From NCBI RefSeq assembly GCF_900168055.1, contig NZ_FUYS01000004.1:372001-436000 (forward strand): a stretch of 64,000 nt of DNA, given 5' to 3'. A program made the translations under genes and the position numbers. Position 1 is the first letter of the stretch, and the number at the start of each line of letters is the position of its first letter. This document shows positions 9,560 through 17,630 of the stretch, piece after piece. The notes under the pieces were generated by a model. That model worked only from the letters and a program-made list of their open reading frames with translations, did not search any database and had not been told where the DNA came from. The stretch is from Parapedobacter luteus (GTDB lineage Bacteria; Bacteroidota; Bacteroidia; Sphingobacteriales; Sphingobacteriaceae).

Positions 9560-9571
9560 GTTGGGAATCCC

Positions 9572-9634
9572 AAAACCGGTAGTCGGAAGGTTGGAAGTCC
9601 CATGTGGTCTTCCAACCTTCCGATTCCCGGTTTT
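9572..9634 (+). terminator. long hairpin terminator after the OmpA-like gene
   Basis: An inverted repeat pairs AAAACCGG plus TCGGAAGGTTGGAAG on the left with CTTCCAACCTTCCGA plus CCGGTTTT on the right around a short loop, and ends in a T run. It starts 13 bases after the porin stop codon and fits a factor-independent terminator. Confidence 0.75.
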
Positions 9635-9650
9635 CTTACTTATATTAAAT

Positions 9651-9681
9651 TTTGAATTCCAATTTATTAACCGTACCTTTG
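9651..9681 (+). promoter_or_regulatory. promoter of the DEAD-box helicase gene
   Basis: TTTG at 9651-9654 and TACCTTTG at 9674-9681, separated by 19 bases, match the Bacteroidota -33/-7 consensus exactly. The predicted leader to the ATG at 9724 is about 35-40 bases and contains the hairpins at 9691-9708. Confidence 0.75.
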
Positions 9682-9690
9682 CACCGCCTT

Positions 9691-9708
9691 AGGCAATAGT
9701 GCCTATTG
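9691..9708 (+). promoter_or_regulatory. small overlapping hairpins in the deaD leader
   Basis: AGGCA (9691-9695) can pair with TGCCT (9700-9704), or CAATAG (9694-9699) with CTATTG (9703-9708). The two pairings exclude each other. The first palindrome has the same AGGCA-N4-TGCCT form as the one in the alaS promoter. It could be an operator or an RNA element; function is not shown. Confidence 0.35.
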
Positions 9709-9723
9709 TAATTAAACATATTG

Positions 9724-11496
9724 ATGAACCCATTTATTGAACTGGGGATCCGTCATGATATTGTTAATGCCATCACAGAGTTAGGGTTTGAAAAACCTAC
9801 TCCCATTCAGGAACAAGCCGTTCCCGTACTTTTGACAGGCAGCAACGATTTTGTCGGATTAGCCCAAACCGGTACCGGCAAAACCGCAGCTTTTGGCTTG
9901 CCATTGTTAGAATTGTTGGACTTTTCGCAAAAACACCCGCAGGCGTTGGTACTATGCCCAACCCGCGAACTGTGTTTGCAGATTGCGAAAGACATCGAAA
10001 AATTTGCCAAGAACATTCCGAATGTGCATGTCGTCGCCGTTTACGGTGGCGCGAGCATCAGCGACCAGTTGCGGCAGATCCGTCGAGGTGTACAGATTGT
10101 CGTGGCCACCCCTGGCCGCATGCTGGACATCATCGGCCGTGATGCCATCGATTTCTCCAACGTGAAGTATGTTGTGTTGGACGAAGCCGATGAAATGCTC
10201 AACATGGGCTTTCAGGAAGACATCAACAATATCTTGTCTACCACCCCGGACGAGAAGAAAACGTGGCTGTTTTCAGCCACTATGCCAGCCGAAGTGCGGC
10301 GGATTGCCAAAAATTACATGACCGATCCGTTTGAACTGACCGTAGGCACCAAAAACAGCGGCAACGCAAACATCGAGCACCATTATTACGTGGTGCGTGC
10401 TCGCGACAAGTACGCTGCATTCAAACGCATCGTAGATTCCAATCCTGAGATTTTCGGCATCGTATTTTGCCGTACAAAGGTAGAAACGCAGGAAATCGCC
10501 GAAGCACTCATCAAAGACGGCTACAATGCGGACTCGCTGCACGGCGATCTGTCGCAGCAGCAGCGCGATAAAGTGATGAAACGCTACCGGGATAGGAGCC
10601 TTCAACTGCTTATTGCCACGGATGTGGCCGCCAGGGGCATCGACGTGAACGATGTGACCCACGTCATCAATTTCTCGTTGCCTGACGAAATTGAAAATTA
10701 CACGCACCGTAGCGGACGAACCGCCCGCGCAGGGAAAACGGGTATTTCCATTTCTTTGGTAAACCTGAAAGAACTGGGCAAAATCCGCCAAATCGAAAAG
10801 GTCATCGGCAAACCCTTCGTTAAAATGGAGGTACCGAAAGGCGATGCGGTTGTTGAAAAGCAACTCTTTGCTTTAATCAACAAGGTACACGAGGTAGCCG
10901 TCAATGACGATCACATCGATCGGTACCTGCCCCAAATCATGGAAAGTTTTGCCGATTTGAGCAAAGAAGAAATCATTAAGCGTTTTGCTTCCCTTGAATT
11001 CAACCGGTTCCTGGAATACTATCAAAACGCACCGGACCTCAACGTGGATGCCCACGAGGCACGTAGCGGTGATCGCAGAGGAAAAGCAGAACGCTTTGGC
11101 CGCGACGGGTATAAATCGGATTACACCCGGCTGTTCATCAACCTCGGTTCGGTAGACGATTTTACGCGCGGAGACATACTCGGTTATATCTGCAACACGA
11201 CAAATATCAGCGGAAAAGCTATTGGCAAGATAGACCTCAAAGGTGTATATACATTTTTTGAAGTTGAAAATTCATCTGTTGACAAGGTGTTCCGGGGCTT
11301 TCAGAATGTTGATTTCAACGGACGTTCCGTACGTGTGGAAAACGCTGGTGAAGGACGCGGTGATAGCCGAGGCGGCGAAAAGCGTACCCGATCGTTCCGC
11401 AACGGAGGCGGGGAAAGCGGTGGACGCCGTAAACGTGAAAGCGGTGGTGGTTTCCGGGATTTTGGCGGGAAACGCCGTGAAAAAAGCCGTTGGTAG
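9724..11496 (+). CDS. deaD: DEAD-box ATP-dependent RNA helicase (DeaD/CsdA type)
   Basis: The 590-residue RNA helicase has all core motifs in order: Q motif (PTPIQEQAVPVLL), motif I AQTGTGKT, PTREL, motif II DEAD (VVLDEADEML), SATMP and the motif VI HRSGRTARAG. The C-terminal third contains a DbpA/CsdA-type RNA-binding domain (TRLFINLGSVDDFTRGDILGYI) and then an Arg/Gly-rich tail (RGGEKRTRSFRNGGGESGG...), typical of helicases acting on rRNA and cold-stabilised structures. The frame could begin at TTG 9721, but the adjacent ATG at 9724 is the more likely start. It has its own promoter and terminator and is therefore probably monocistronic. Confidence 0.92.
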   Translation: MNPFIELGIRHDIVNAITELGFEKPTPIQEQAVPVLLTGSNDFVGLAQTGTGKTAAFGLPLLELLDFSQKHPQALVLCPTRELCLQIAKDIEKFAKNIPNVHVVAVYGGASISDQLRQIRRGVQIVVATPGRMLDIIGRDAIDFSNVKYVVLDEADEMLNMGFQEDINNILSTTPDEKKTWLFSATMPAEVRRIAKNYMTDPFELTVGTKNSGNANIEHHYYVVRARDKYAAFKRIVDSNPEIFGIVFCRTKVETQEIAEALIKDGYNADSLHGDLSQQQRDKVMKRYRDRSLQLLIATDVAARGIDVNDVTHVINFSLPDEIENYTHRSGRTARAGKTGISISLVNLKELGKIRQIEKVIGKPFVKMEVPKGDAVVEKQLFALINKVHEVAVNDDHIDRYLPQIMESFADLSKEEIIKRFASLEFNRFLEYYQNAPDLNVDAHEARSGDRRGKAERFGRDGYKSDYTRLFINLGSVDDFTRGDILGYICNTTNISGKAIGKIDLKGVYTFFEVENSSVDKVFRGFQNVDFNGRSVRVENAGEGRGDSRGGEKRTRSFRNGGGESGGRRKRESGGGFRDFGGKRREKSRW

Positions 11497-11518
11497 ACAA
11501 TAACGTATATCACAAAAC

Positions 11519-11560
11519 AAGGGCTTGCCGGAACACCGTGCAAGCCCTTTTTCTTTTTAT
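11519..11560. terminator. terminator between deaD and convergent exuT
   Basis: GGGCTTG (11521-11527) pairs with CAAGCCC (11541-11547) and is followed by a long T run. It lies 22 bases past the deaD stop codon and could also serve the convergent exuT transcript, because A residues flank the other side. Confidence 0.8.
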
Positions 11561-11585
11561 TGCTTATTGACCCCCGTATTACACG

Positions 11586-12962
11586 CTATTTCAGGTCTAC
11601 CAATTTCATCCGCGGCACCAACGACTTCATAATCACCCAGGCTATCAGATAAGAAACCGCACAAATGGAAAACATGATGGTGTACCCGGTGTGAATACGG
11701 TCAATTGCCGCATAGTGGTCGAAAACAGCACCGCCAAGTTTACTCATTACCACACCGCCCAAGCCGCCCGCCATGCCGCCGATACCGGTCACGGAAGCTA
11801 CAGTAATCTTGGGGAACATATCCGATACAGTCGTGAAGATATTGGCCGACCACGCCTGATGCGCCGATGCACCGACACCGATCAACACGACAGGAATCCA
11901 GTAACTGATTCCTCCCAGCGGTTGCGCAGCCAACACGACAAGTGGAAACAATGCGATGATCAGCATAGCTTTCATACGCCCGTCATAGGGTGAATAGCCT
12001 TTATTGATATAATACTTGGGAAACCAGCCCCCGCCGATGCTCCCGAACATGGTCATGCTGTAAAGCACTGCAAGGGGAAGCATAATCGCTACGCCTTCCA
12101 TACCGTATTGTGCCTTCAGGTATGCCGGCAACCAAAACAGAAAGAACCACCAAACCCCATCCGTCATGAATTTCCCGGCAGCAAATGCCCACGTCTGGCG
12201 GTACCCCAACAAACGGACCCAGGGCACTTTTTCGGCTTTTTCTTCCTCCCGGTCAGCAGGCACGTCCACGACCTCCACATCACTTTGTATGTAAGCAAGC
12301 TCAGCAACCGACAGCCGCTTTTGCTTTTCAGGCTTCTCATAAAACCAAAACCAGAAAATGAGCCACAGGAACCCTACTGCGCCAATGACGACGAAGGTAC
12401 TCTGCCACCCCCAGTTCAGCGCCATCCAAGGCACTGTGAGCGGAGCCAAAATAGCGCCCACGTTGGAACCCGAGTTAAATATACCGGTAGCAAATGCCCG
12501 ATCTTTCTTGGGAAAGTATTCCGCCGTCGCTTTGATGGCAGCGGGGAAATTGCCTGATTCGCCAAACCCCAGCAACGCCCGGGCAATGATAAAACCAACC
12601 ACAGATACCGAGAGTCCTGTGATGCCGAATACCCCCAACAAGCTGACAGCCCCTTCGCCGATGGGAATCGCAACCGCGTGTACAATGGCAGCAACCGACC
12701 AAACGATGATGGCAATGGCAAACCCCCACTTGGTTCCCAAACGATCGATAATGCGTCCGACGAACAACATTGACAAGGCATAGATAAACTGGAAAGCCGC
12801 CAAGATGTTGGAATAATCCGTATTGGACCACCCGAACTCCTCCTCCAAGGTAGGGTGCAATAAACTGAGTACTTGCCTGTCTAAATAGTTAACGGTCGTG
12901 GCAAAAAACAACAATGCACAGATCGTCCATCGGTATCTGCCTACTGGCTGTGTTGGAGTCAT
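11586..12962 (-). CDS. exuT: hexuronate (galacturonate/glucuronate) MFS transporter
   Basis: The 458-residue protein is a 12-helix major facilitator of the anion:cation symporter family to which ExuT belongs. It starts with RWTICALLFFATTVNYLDRQVLSLL and has the family signature FVGRIIDRLGTKWGF between helices 2 and 3 and ARALLGFGESGNFPAAIKATAEYFPKKDRAFATGIFNSGSNVGAI in helices 4-5. Proton-coupled uptake of galacturonate into the cytoplasm is inferred from the family and from the uxaC-uxaA-uxaB genes immediately upstream. A 120-base gap separates it from uxaC and carries two operator-like sites, so it probably has its own promoter in addition to operon read-through. Substrate choice between galacturonate and glucuronate cannot be read from sequence. 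Confidence 0.85.
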   Translation of the reverse strand: MTPTQPVGRYRWTICALLFFATTVNYLDRQVLSLLHPTLEEEFGWSNTDYSNILAAFQFIYALSMLFVGRIIDRLGTKWGFAIAIIVWSVAAIVHAVAIPIGEGAVSLLGVFGITGLSVSVVGFIIARALLGFGESGNFPAAIKATAEYFPKKDRAFATGIFNSGSNVGAILAPLTVPWMALNWGWQSTFVVIGAVGFLWLIFWFWFYEKPEKQKRLSVAELAYIQSDVEVVDVPADREEEKAEKVPWVRLLGYRQTWAFAAGKFMTDGVWWFFLFWLPAYLKAQYGMEGVAIMLPLAVLYSMTMFGSIGGGWFPKYYINKGYSPYDGRMKAMLIIALFPLVVLAAQPLGGISYWIPVVLIGVGASAHQAWSANIFTTVSDMFPKITVASVTGIGGMAGGLGGVVMSKLGGAVFDHYAAIDRIHTGYTIMFSICAVSYLIAWVIMKSLVPRMKLVDLK

Positions 12963-12994
12963 AATATAAGTATCAAGATGATTAGATTTATATC

Positions 12995-13010
12995 GCGTAA
13001 ACGTTTACGC
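12995..13010. promoter_or_regulatory. 16-bp perfect palindrome, LacI-type operator upstream of exuT
   Basis: The halves GCGTAAAC and GTTTACGC are exact reverse complements with the central CG typical of LacI/GalR operators. The site lies 33 bases before the exuT ATG. It differs from the 24-26-bp operator found elsewhere in the locus, so a second LacI-family protein may read it. Confidence 0.6.
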
Positions 13011-13064
13011 CATCCAAAGATAGGAAGACTTCGTTAATTACCACCTTTTACTACCGGAATTTTT

Positions 13065-13083
13065 GCGAAATCGTTTTCGTTGC
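13065..13083. promoter_or_regulatory. operator-like site at the uxaC/exuT junction
   Basis: On the minus strand the site reads GCAACGAAAACGATTTCGC and shares the 11-base core CGAAAACGATT with the operator in front of the GH28 gene (21338-21363). It abuts the uxaC stop codon and is a degenerate member of the pectin-locus operator family. Confidence 0.45.
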
Positions 13084-14498
13084 TAAGCCGAAGTTCCTTC
13101 CCAACCAAAGTACCGATTGGCATTGTGATAGCATATATCCTGAATCATTTGCCCTATCCATTCGATGTCATTCGGTAGTTCGCCGTTCTCGATTTCCGTT
13201 CCAAACAGATCGCATAAAAGCCGTCTAAAATACTCGTGCCTGGGAAACGAAAGGAAGCTCCGTGAGTCCGTCAGCATGCCGACAAAACGACTGATCAGCC
13301 CCATGTTGGAGAGTGCATTCATTTGTTTAATCATCCCATCCTTTTGATCAAGGAACCACCATGCTGATCCAAACTGGATCTTCCCCGCAATAGAGCCATC
13401 GTTGAAGTTGCCAATCATGGTCGCCATCAACTCATTATCGGCGGGATTTAGGTTGTAAAGAATTGTCTTGGCCAGCTGATCACGACTGTCAAGCCGATTC
13501 AAGAATTTCGAAAGCGTCTGGCCCTGGCTAAAATCACCGATGGAATCCCAGCCGGTATCCGGGCCAAGTTTATGCAGCATCCGTGAGTTGTTGTTGCGCA
13601 AAGCACCCAAATGGTATTGCTGTACCCAATTCTTTTCTGCATCCCATTGTCCAAACAACAGCAACAGTGCGGATTTTATTTTCCGGCATTCGCCATTGTC
13701 CAGGGGGGTTCCGTTCAGCGCCTTTCTGAATACGCGATTAACCTCCTCGTCCGTAAAATCGTCACAATAAATTTCCTCAAGGCCATGGTCAGACACCGAA
13801 CAGCCCATATCTGCAAAGAAATCATGGCGTCTCTTAAGAGCCTCCACAAAATCGGCGTACGAGGCAATGGATACTCCTGCCGCTTCCTCCAGCCGGGAGA
13901 CGTACCGTTGGAATTTCGTTAAATCATCCAGGTTCATGGCCATATCAGGGCGGAAAGCGGGCAGAACAGGTATTTCATACCCCTCATCTTTCAACTGCTG
14001 ATGAAAATTGAGCGAATCGACCGGATCATCCGTTGTGCAGATGACCTTGACATTCATTTTGTCCAGCAACCCCCGCACCCGGTACTCGGGCGACTGCAAT
14101 TTTTCGCGGGTCTCGTCATAAATCCGGTCGGCCGTATCCGCATTCAGCAGATCCGTGATCCCAAAATAGCGTTGCAGCTCGAGGTGTGTCCAGTGATACA
14201 GCGGATTCCGCATGGTATAAGGCACAGTCGCCGCCCATTTACGAAATTTCTCCCGGTCGGGTTTATCACCGGTGATATACTGTTCATCCACACCATTCGT
14301 GCGCATCGCCCGCCATTTGTAGTGATCACCATTCAACCATACTTTGGTGATGTTCTCAAACTGGGTGTTTTCGGCAATCTGTTGCGGCGGCAAATGGCAA
14401 TGGTAGTCGATGATGGGCATAGCCGACGCATAGTCGTGATACAGCGTCTGCGCTGTCTTTGTGTTCAACAGAAAGTGCTCGTCTAAAAACTTCTTCAT
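13083..14498 (-). CDS. uxaC: glucuronate/galacturonate isomerase
   Basis: UxaC isomerises D-galacturonate to D-tagaturonate (and glucuronate to fructuronate), the first cytoplasmic step of hexuronate catabolism. The 471-residue protein shows the amidohydrolase-like metal motif DYHCHLPPQQI near residue 32 and the family blocks ICTTDDPVDSL, DMGCSVSDHGLE and GMLTDSRSFLSFPRHEYFRRLLC. Length is normal. It lies 15 bases downstream of uxaA in the run GH28-GH105-uxaB-uxaA-uxaC, so it is probably expressed from the operator-controlled promoter in front of the GH28 gene. Confidence 0.93.
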   Translation of the reverse strand: MKKFLDEHFLLNTKTAQTLYHDYASAMPIIDYHCHLPPQQIAENTQFENITKVWLNGDHYKWRAMRTNGVDEQYITGDKPDREKFRKWAATVPYTMRNPLYHWTHLELQRYFGITDLLNADTADRIYDETREKLQSPEYRVRGLLDKMNVKVICTTDDPVDSLNFHQQLKDEGYEIPVLPAFRPDMAMNLDDLTKFQRYVSRLEEAAGVSIASYADFVEALKRRHDFFADMGCSVSDHGLEEIYCDDFTDEEVNRVFRKALNGTPLDNGECRKIKSALLLLFGQWDAEKNWVQQYHLGALRNNNSRMLHKLGPDTGWDSIGDFSQGQTLSKFLNRLDSRDQLAKTILYNLNPADNELMATMIGNFNDGSIAGKIQFGSAWWFLDQKDGMIKQMNALSNMGLISRFVGMLTDSRSFLSFPRHEYFRRLLCDLFGTEIENGELPNDIEWIGQMIQDICYHNANRYFGWEGTSA

Positions 14499-14513
14499 AC
14501 CTATATTCGTAAA

Positions 14514-16151
14514 TTATAAAGACACTCCTCGTTTCCAGGGAATAAAATCATCCTGATTAAGTCTTACCGCATGAGGTATCACTTCACCCGAAGCCGCTTT
14601 TATGCAGTATTCAAGAATTTCTTCGCCCATCTCTGCGATGGTTTTTGCGCCATTGATAATCGGCCCGCAATCGATGTCAATGATATCCCCCATACGCTCG
14701 GTCAGCCTACTGTTGGTCGCCACTTTGATCACCGGGCATACGGGATTCCCCGTAGGCGTACCTAATCCGGTTGTAAACAAAATCAGGGTCGCTCCGCTGG
14801 CCGCTTTTCCGGTGGTTGCTTCCACATCGTTACCCGGCGTACATACCAGGTTCAATCCGGGTTTATTTGCCTGTTCGGTATAATCCAATACATCGACGAT
14901 CGGTGATGTGCCGCCCTTTTTGGCGGCACCGTTGCTTTTGATGGCATCGGTGATCAGCCCATCTTTGATATTTCCGGGGGAAGGATTCATATGGAATCCG
15001 GACCCTACCCGCTCTGCTGCCGCTCCATATGCCTGCATCAACGCCATAAACTTACGGGCGGCATGTTCATCAGGCATCCGGTCAAGCAGATTTTGCTCCG
15101 CGCCGCACAGTTCTGGAAACTCCGCCAGCAAGACCGTTCCGCCCAGCGCCACCAGGAGATCGGCACAGTACCCCACGGCCGGATTGGCTGAAATCCCGCT
15201 GAAGCCGTCACTGCCGCCGCACTTCACACCAATAGTCAGTTTATGCAACGGCGCTGGCTGGCGTAACAGCTTATTCGCCTCCACCAGTCCCATAAACGTT
15301 TGGTGGATGGCCGCTGTGATCAATTGTTCTTCGCTAACCGCCTGTTGTTGTTCAAAAATCAAAAGCGGCTTATCAAATGTAGGATTCAATTGTTTAAGGT
15401 CTTCCACGAAGTCACGAACCTGCAAATTCTGGCATCCCAGGCTCAACACCGTAACCCCCGCTACGTTGGGATGGTTGGCATATGCAGCGAGCAGCTTACT
15501 CAACACCGCAGCATCTTGCCGGGTACCACCACATCCGCCTTGGTGGTTAAGGAATTTGATACCATCCACATGCTTGAAAAGCCGGTCCACCGGCACCACC
15601 GATTCCTGTACAGTGAGGTCTACTTCCGATACATCGTTCTGCCGTTCGTACCATTCCCGCAGGATACGCGTCTTGGCTTTGTATTTATCCGTGACCGCAT
15701 ACCCCAGCTCGTTGTGCAACGCCTCGCGTATCACATCCAAGTTTCGGTTTTCACAGAACACCGTTGGTATAAACAGCCAATAGTTGGCCGTGCCCACCCG
15801 GCCGTCGCTCCGATGGTATCCCATGAAAGTACGTTCTGCAAACCGTGACACGTCCGGTGGGTTCCAAACGTATCGGTAAGGATGGTACTCATAGGGCGAA
15901 GTATCGTGTTTTACGTTACCTGTATTCATCCATTGCCCGGTCGTCACCTCATGTTGCGCCCTTCCCACGATGACACCATACATGATGACCGCCTCTCCGG
16001 CGTCCAGCCGTCTGCCAAAAAACTTGTGCTTTGCCGGAATATCTTCCTGCAATGAATACACGGCACCTTCATAGGTCAATCGTGTCCCTTTCTTTAAATC
16101 TTGCAACGCTACCAGCACATTATCCTGCGGATGCACTTTCAATACCTGCAC
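14514..16151 (-). CDS. uxaA: altronate dehydratase
   Basis: UxaA dehydrates D-altronate to 2-keto-3-deoxygluconate. The 545-residue protein has the N-terminal SAF-like domain (MQVLKVHPQDNVLVALQDLKKGTRL, about residues 1-95) and the large C-terminal UxaA domain with DGRVGTANYW, HQGGCGGTRQDA, LGCQNLQ and GVKCGGSDGFSGISANPAVG, which carry the conserved Cys and Asp residues of this iron-dependent family. The start codon is GTG at 16151, three bases after the uxaB stop. No upstream ATG is possible because an in-frame TGA lies two codons before it. It is part of the tightly packed uxaB-uxaA-uxaC group. Confidence 0.93.
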   Translation of the reverse strand: MQVLKVHPQDNVLVALQDLKKGTRLTYEGAVYSLQEDIPAKHKFFGRRLDAGEAVIMYGVIVGRAQHEVTTGQWMNTGNVKHDTSPYEYHPYRYVWNPPDVSRFAERTFMGYHRSDGRVGTANYWLFIPTVFCENRNLDVIREALHNELGYAVTDKYKAKTRILREWYERQNDVSEVDLTVQESVVPVDRLFKHVDGIKFLNHQGGCGGTRQDAAVLSKLLAAYANHPNVAGVTVLSLGCQNLQVRDFVEDLKQLNPTFDKPLLIFEQQQAVSEEQLITAAIHQTFMGLVEANKLLRQPAPLHKLTIGVKCGGSDGFSGISANPAVGYCADLLVALGGTVLLAEFPELCGAEQNLLDRMPDEHAARKFMALMQAYGAAAERVGSGFHMNPSPGNIKDGLITDAIKSNGAAKKGGTSPIVDVLDYTEQANKPGLNLVCTPGNDVEATTGKAASGATLILFTTGLGTPTGNPVCPVIKVATNSRLTERMGDIIDIDCGPIINGAKTIAEMGEEILEYCIKAASGEVIPHAVRLNQDDFIPWKRGVSL

Positions 16152-16154
16152 TGC

Positions 16155-17630
16155 TCACTTATTTTGTAGTTTCAACTCCATTTCTTCATTCAGTTCTTGT
16201 ATCACGTCTAGCGCATTTTTTTGCTGGAGTTGTACCAGAAAGTACCTGATCTCATCAGCAAGCCCCGGCAAACCATTCAGATCCATGCCCCACCGGTCTT
16301 CGTTGCGCAGCACCTCAACGACCAATTCTTCTCCATCGACCGTGCTCCACAAGCCGGCCAACCAGCCTGCGTGCTCATCGGCAACCTGGTGGGTTCCTTG
16401 CATGAAATACAGGTAGGCGGCAAAACCCAATGCCATGCATCGCGGTACGGCGCGGTTCTTGCGTATAAACCGTTCCAAGGACGCCACATTACGCATCTGC
16501 ATCTTCGACGTGTAGTTTAAGCTGATACTTTGCCAAGCATGATCCAGGAAAGGATTTGCAAAACGATCCATGACGTTCGCTGCAAAGTCAAGTGCCTCCG
16601 CCTCCGAAATCCCGTTGCCAATTATTGTGTCGGCTATCTCCCTGAACATCAACCGCCGCACATACCGTGCAAACCCATCATGCTGCATGGCAACTTTAAC
16701 TGTACTAAAGCCGCAAAGGACGGCCAGTCCGCACGAGAACGTATGGCTTCCGTTTAATAGGCGCAGTTTGAGTTCTTTGAATTTGCTGATGTCCGGAGTA
16801 ATGATCATTCCCTCATCCCCTTGGGCGAAAGCGAGCCGGTCGTGTACGCGATCATTATTCGACTCGATCGCCCAGAGCCGGAATGGCTCGGCCATGATTG
16901 CCAACGCATCACGATAGCCCAGTTGCTTTTCTGCTTCTTCCGCCTCATTCTCCGGCAATTTTCCCGGTACGATGCGGTCGACCAATGTGTTGCAAAAATC
17001 GTTAGCTTCCACTATCCAACGAGCAAACTCGTCTCCCAATCCGTGCCGGCGGGCCAACTCCAATACAATCGACTTCAATGTGGCTCCATTGTCACTGATC
17101 AGTTCGGTCGGCAATATCACCCACCCTTTGTCTGGGTCGCCATTGAAATGCACAAAACGGCGATAAAGCAACGCGGTAAGTCTACCCGGAAAAGACGATG
17201 GCGGCGCAGCCCGGGGATCGTCTTGATCATCCAATACAATCCCCACCTCGGTCGTGTTGGAAATGACGATCGAAATATCTGGATGTTCCGCAATCTGAGC
17301 AATCGTCTCCCACTGCGTTGCTGCATGCAAGACCCTGCTGATAGCAGACACCAGCAGGGTTTCGCGCACCTCTTTACCGTTTTGCAGCCCGTTGGTATGT
17401 AGCGTATACAGCCCGTCCTGCCGAGCAAATTCGTCGGTACCGCCTTGTCCGGTTGATTTTACCACTACGATCCGTCCGTTGAATATCCGCTGCCGGTTCG
17501 CTTTTTCAATAAAATAGTCGGGCAACCCGCGGAGCAGCACCCCGGTTCCAAATTGCAAGACCTTCTCCGGGAGTTCCTCCGTCGCGCCGGTTTGCAATAA
17601 ATCCTTATTCAATGTTTTCATTACTTGCAT
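16155..17630 (-). CDS. uxaB: tagaturonate reductase
   Basis: UxaB reduces D-tagaturonate to D-altronate with NADH. The 491-residue protein belongs to the mannitol dehydrogenase/UxaB family. It has an N-terminal Rossmann fold (VLQFGTGVLLRGLPDYFIEKAN), a central SDNGATLKSIVLELA segment and the C-terminal catalytic block FKELKLRLLNGSHTFSCGLAVLCG, which contains the conserved Lys and Asn/His residues. The ATG at 17630 shares one base with the stop of the GH105 gene (TAATG), a coupling overlap. Internal ATG 17621 is an alternative start. UxuB-type fructuronate reductases are related, but the pairing with UxaA and UxaC favours UxaB. Confidence 0.9.
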   Translation of the reverse strand: MQVMKTLNKDLLQTGATEELPEKVLQFGTGVLLRGLPDYFIEKANRQRIFNGRIVVVKSTGQGGTDEFARQDGLYTLHTNGLQNGKEVRETLLVSAISRVLHAATQWETIAQIAEHPDISIVISNTTEVGIVLDDQDDPRAAPPSSFPGRLTALLYRRFVHFNGDPDKGWVILPTELISDNGATLKSIVLELARRHGLGDEFARWIVEANDFCNTLVDRIVPGKLPENEAEEAEKQLGYRDALAIMAEPFRLWAIESNNDRVHDRLAFAQGDEGMIITPDISKFKELKLRLLNGSHTFSCGLAVLCGFSTVKVAMQHDGFARYVRRLMFREIADTIIGNGISEAEALDFAANVMDRFANPFLDHAWQSISLNYTSKMQMRNVASLERFIRKNRAVPRCMALGFAAYLYFMQGTHQVADEHAGWLAGLWSTVDGEELVVEVLRNEDRWGMDLNGLPGLADEIRYFLVQLQQKNALDVIQELNEEMELKLQNK

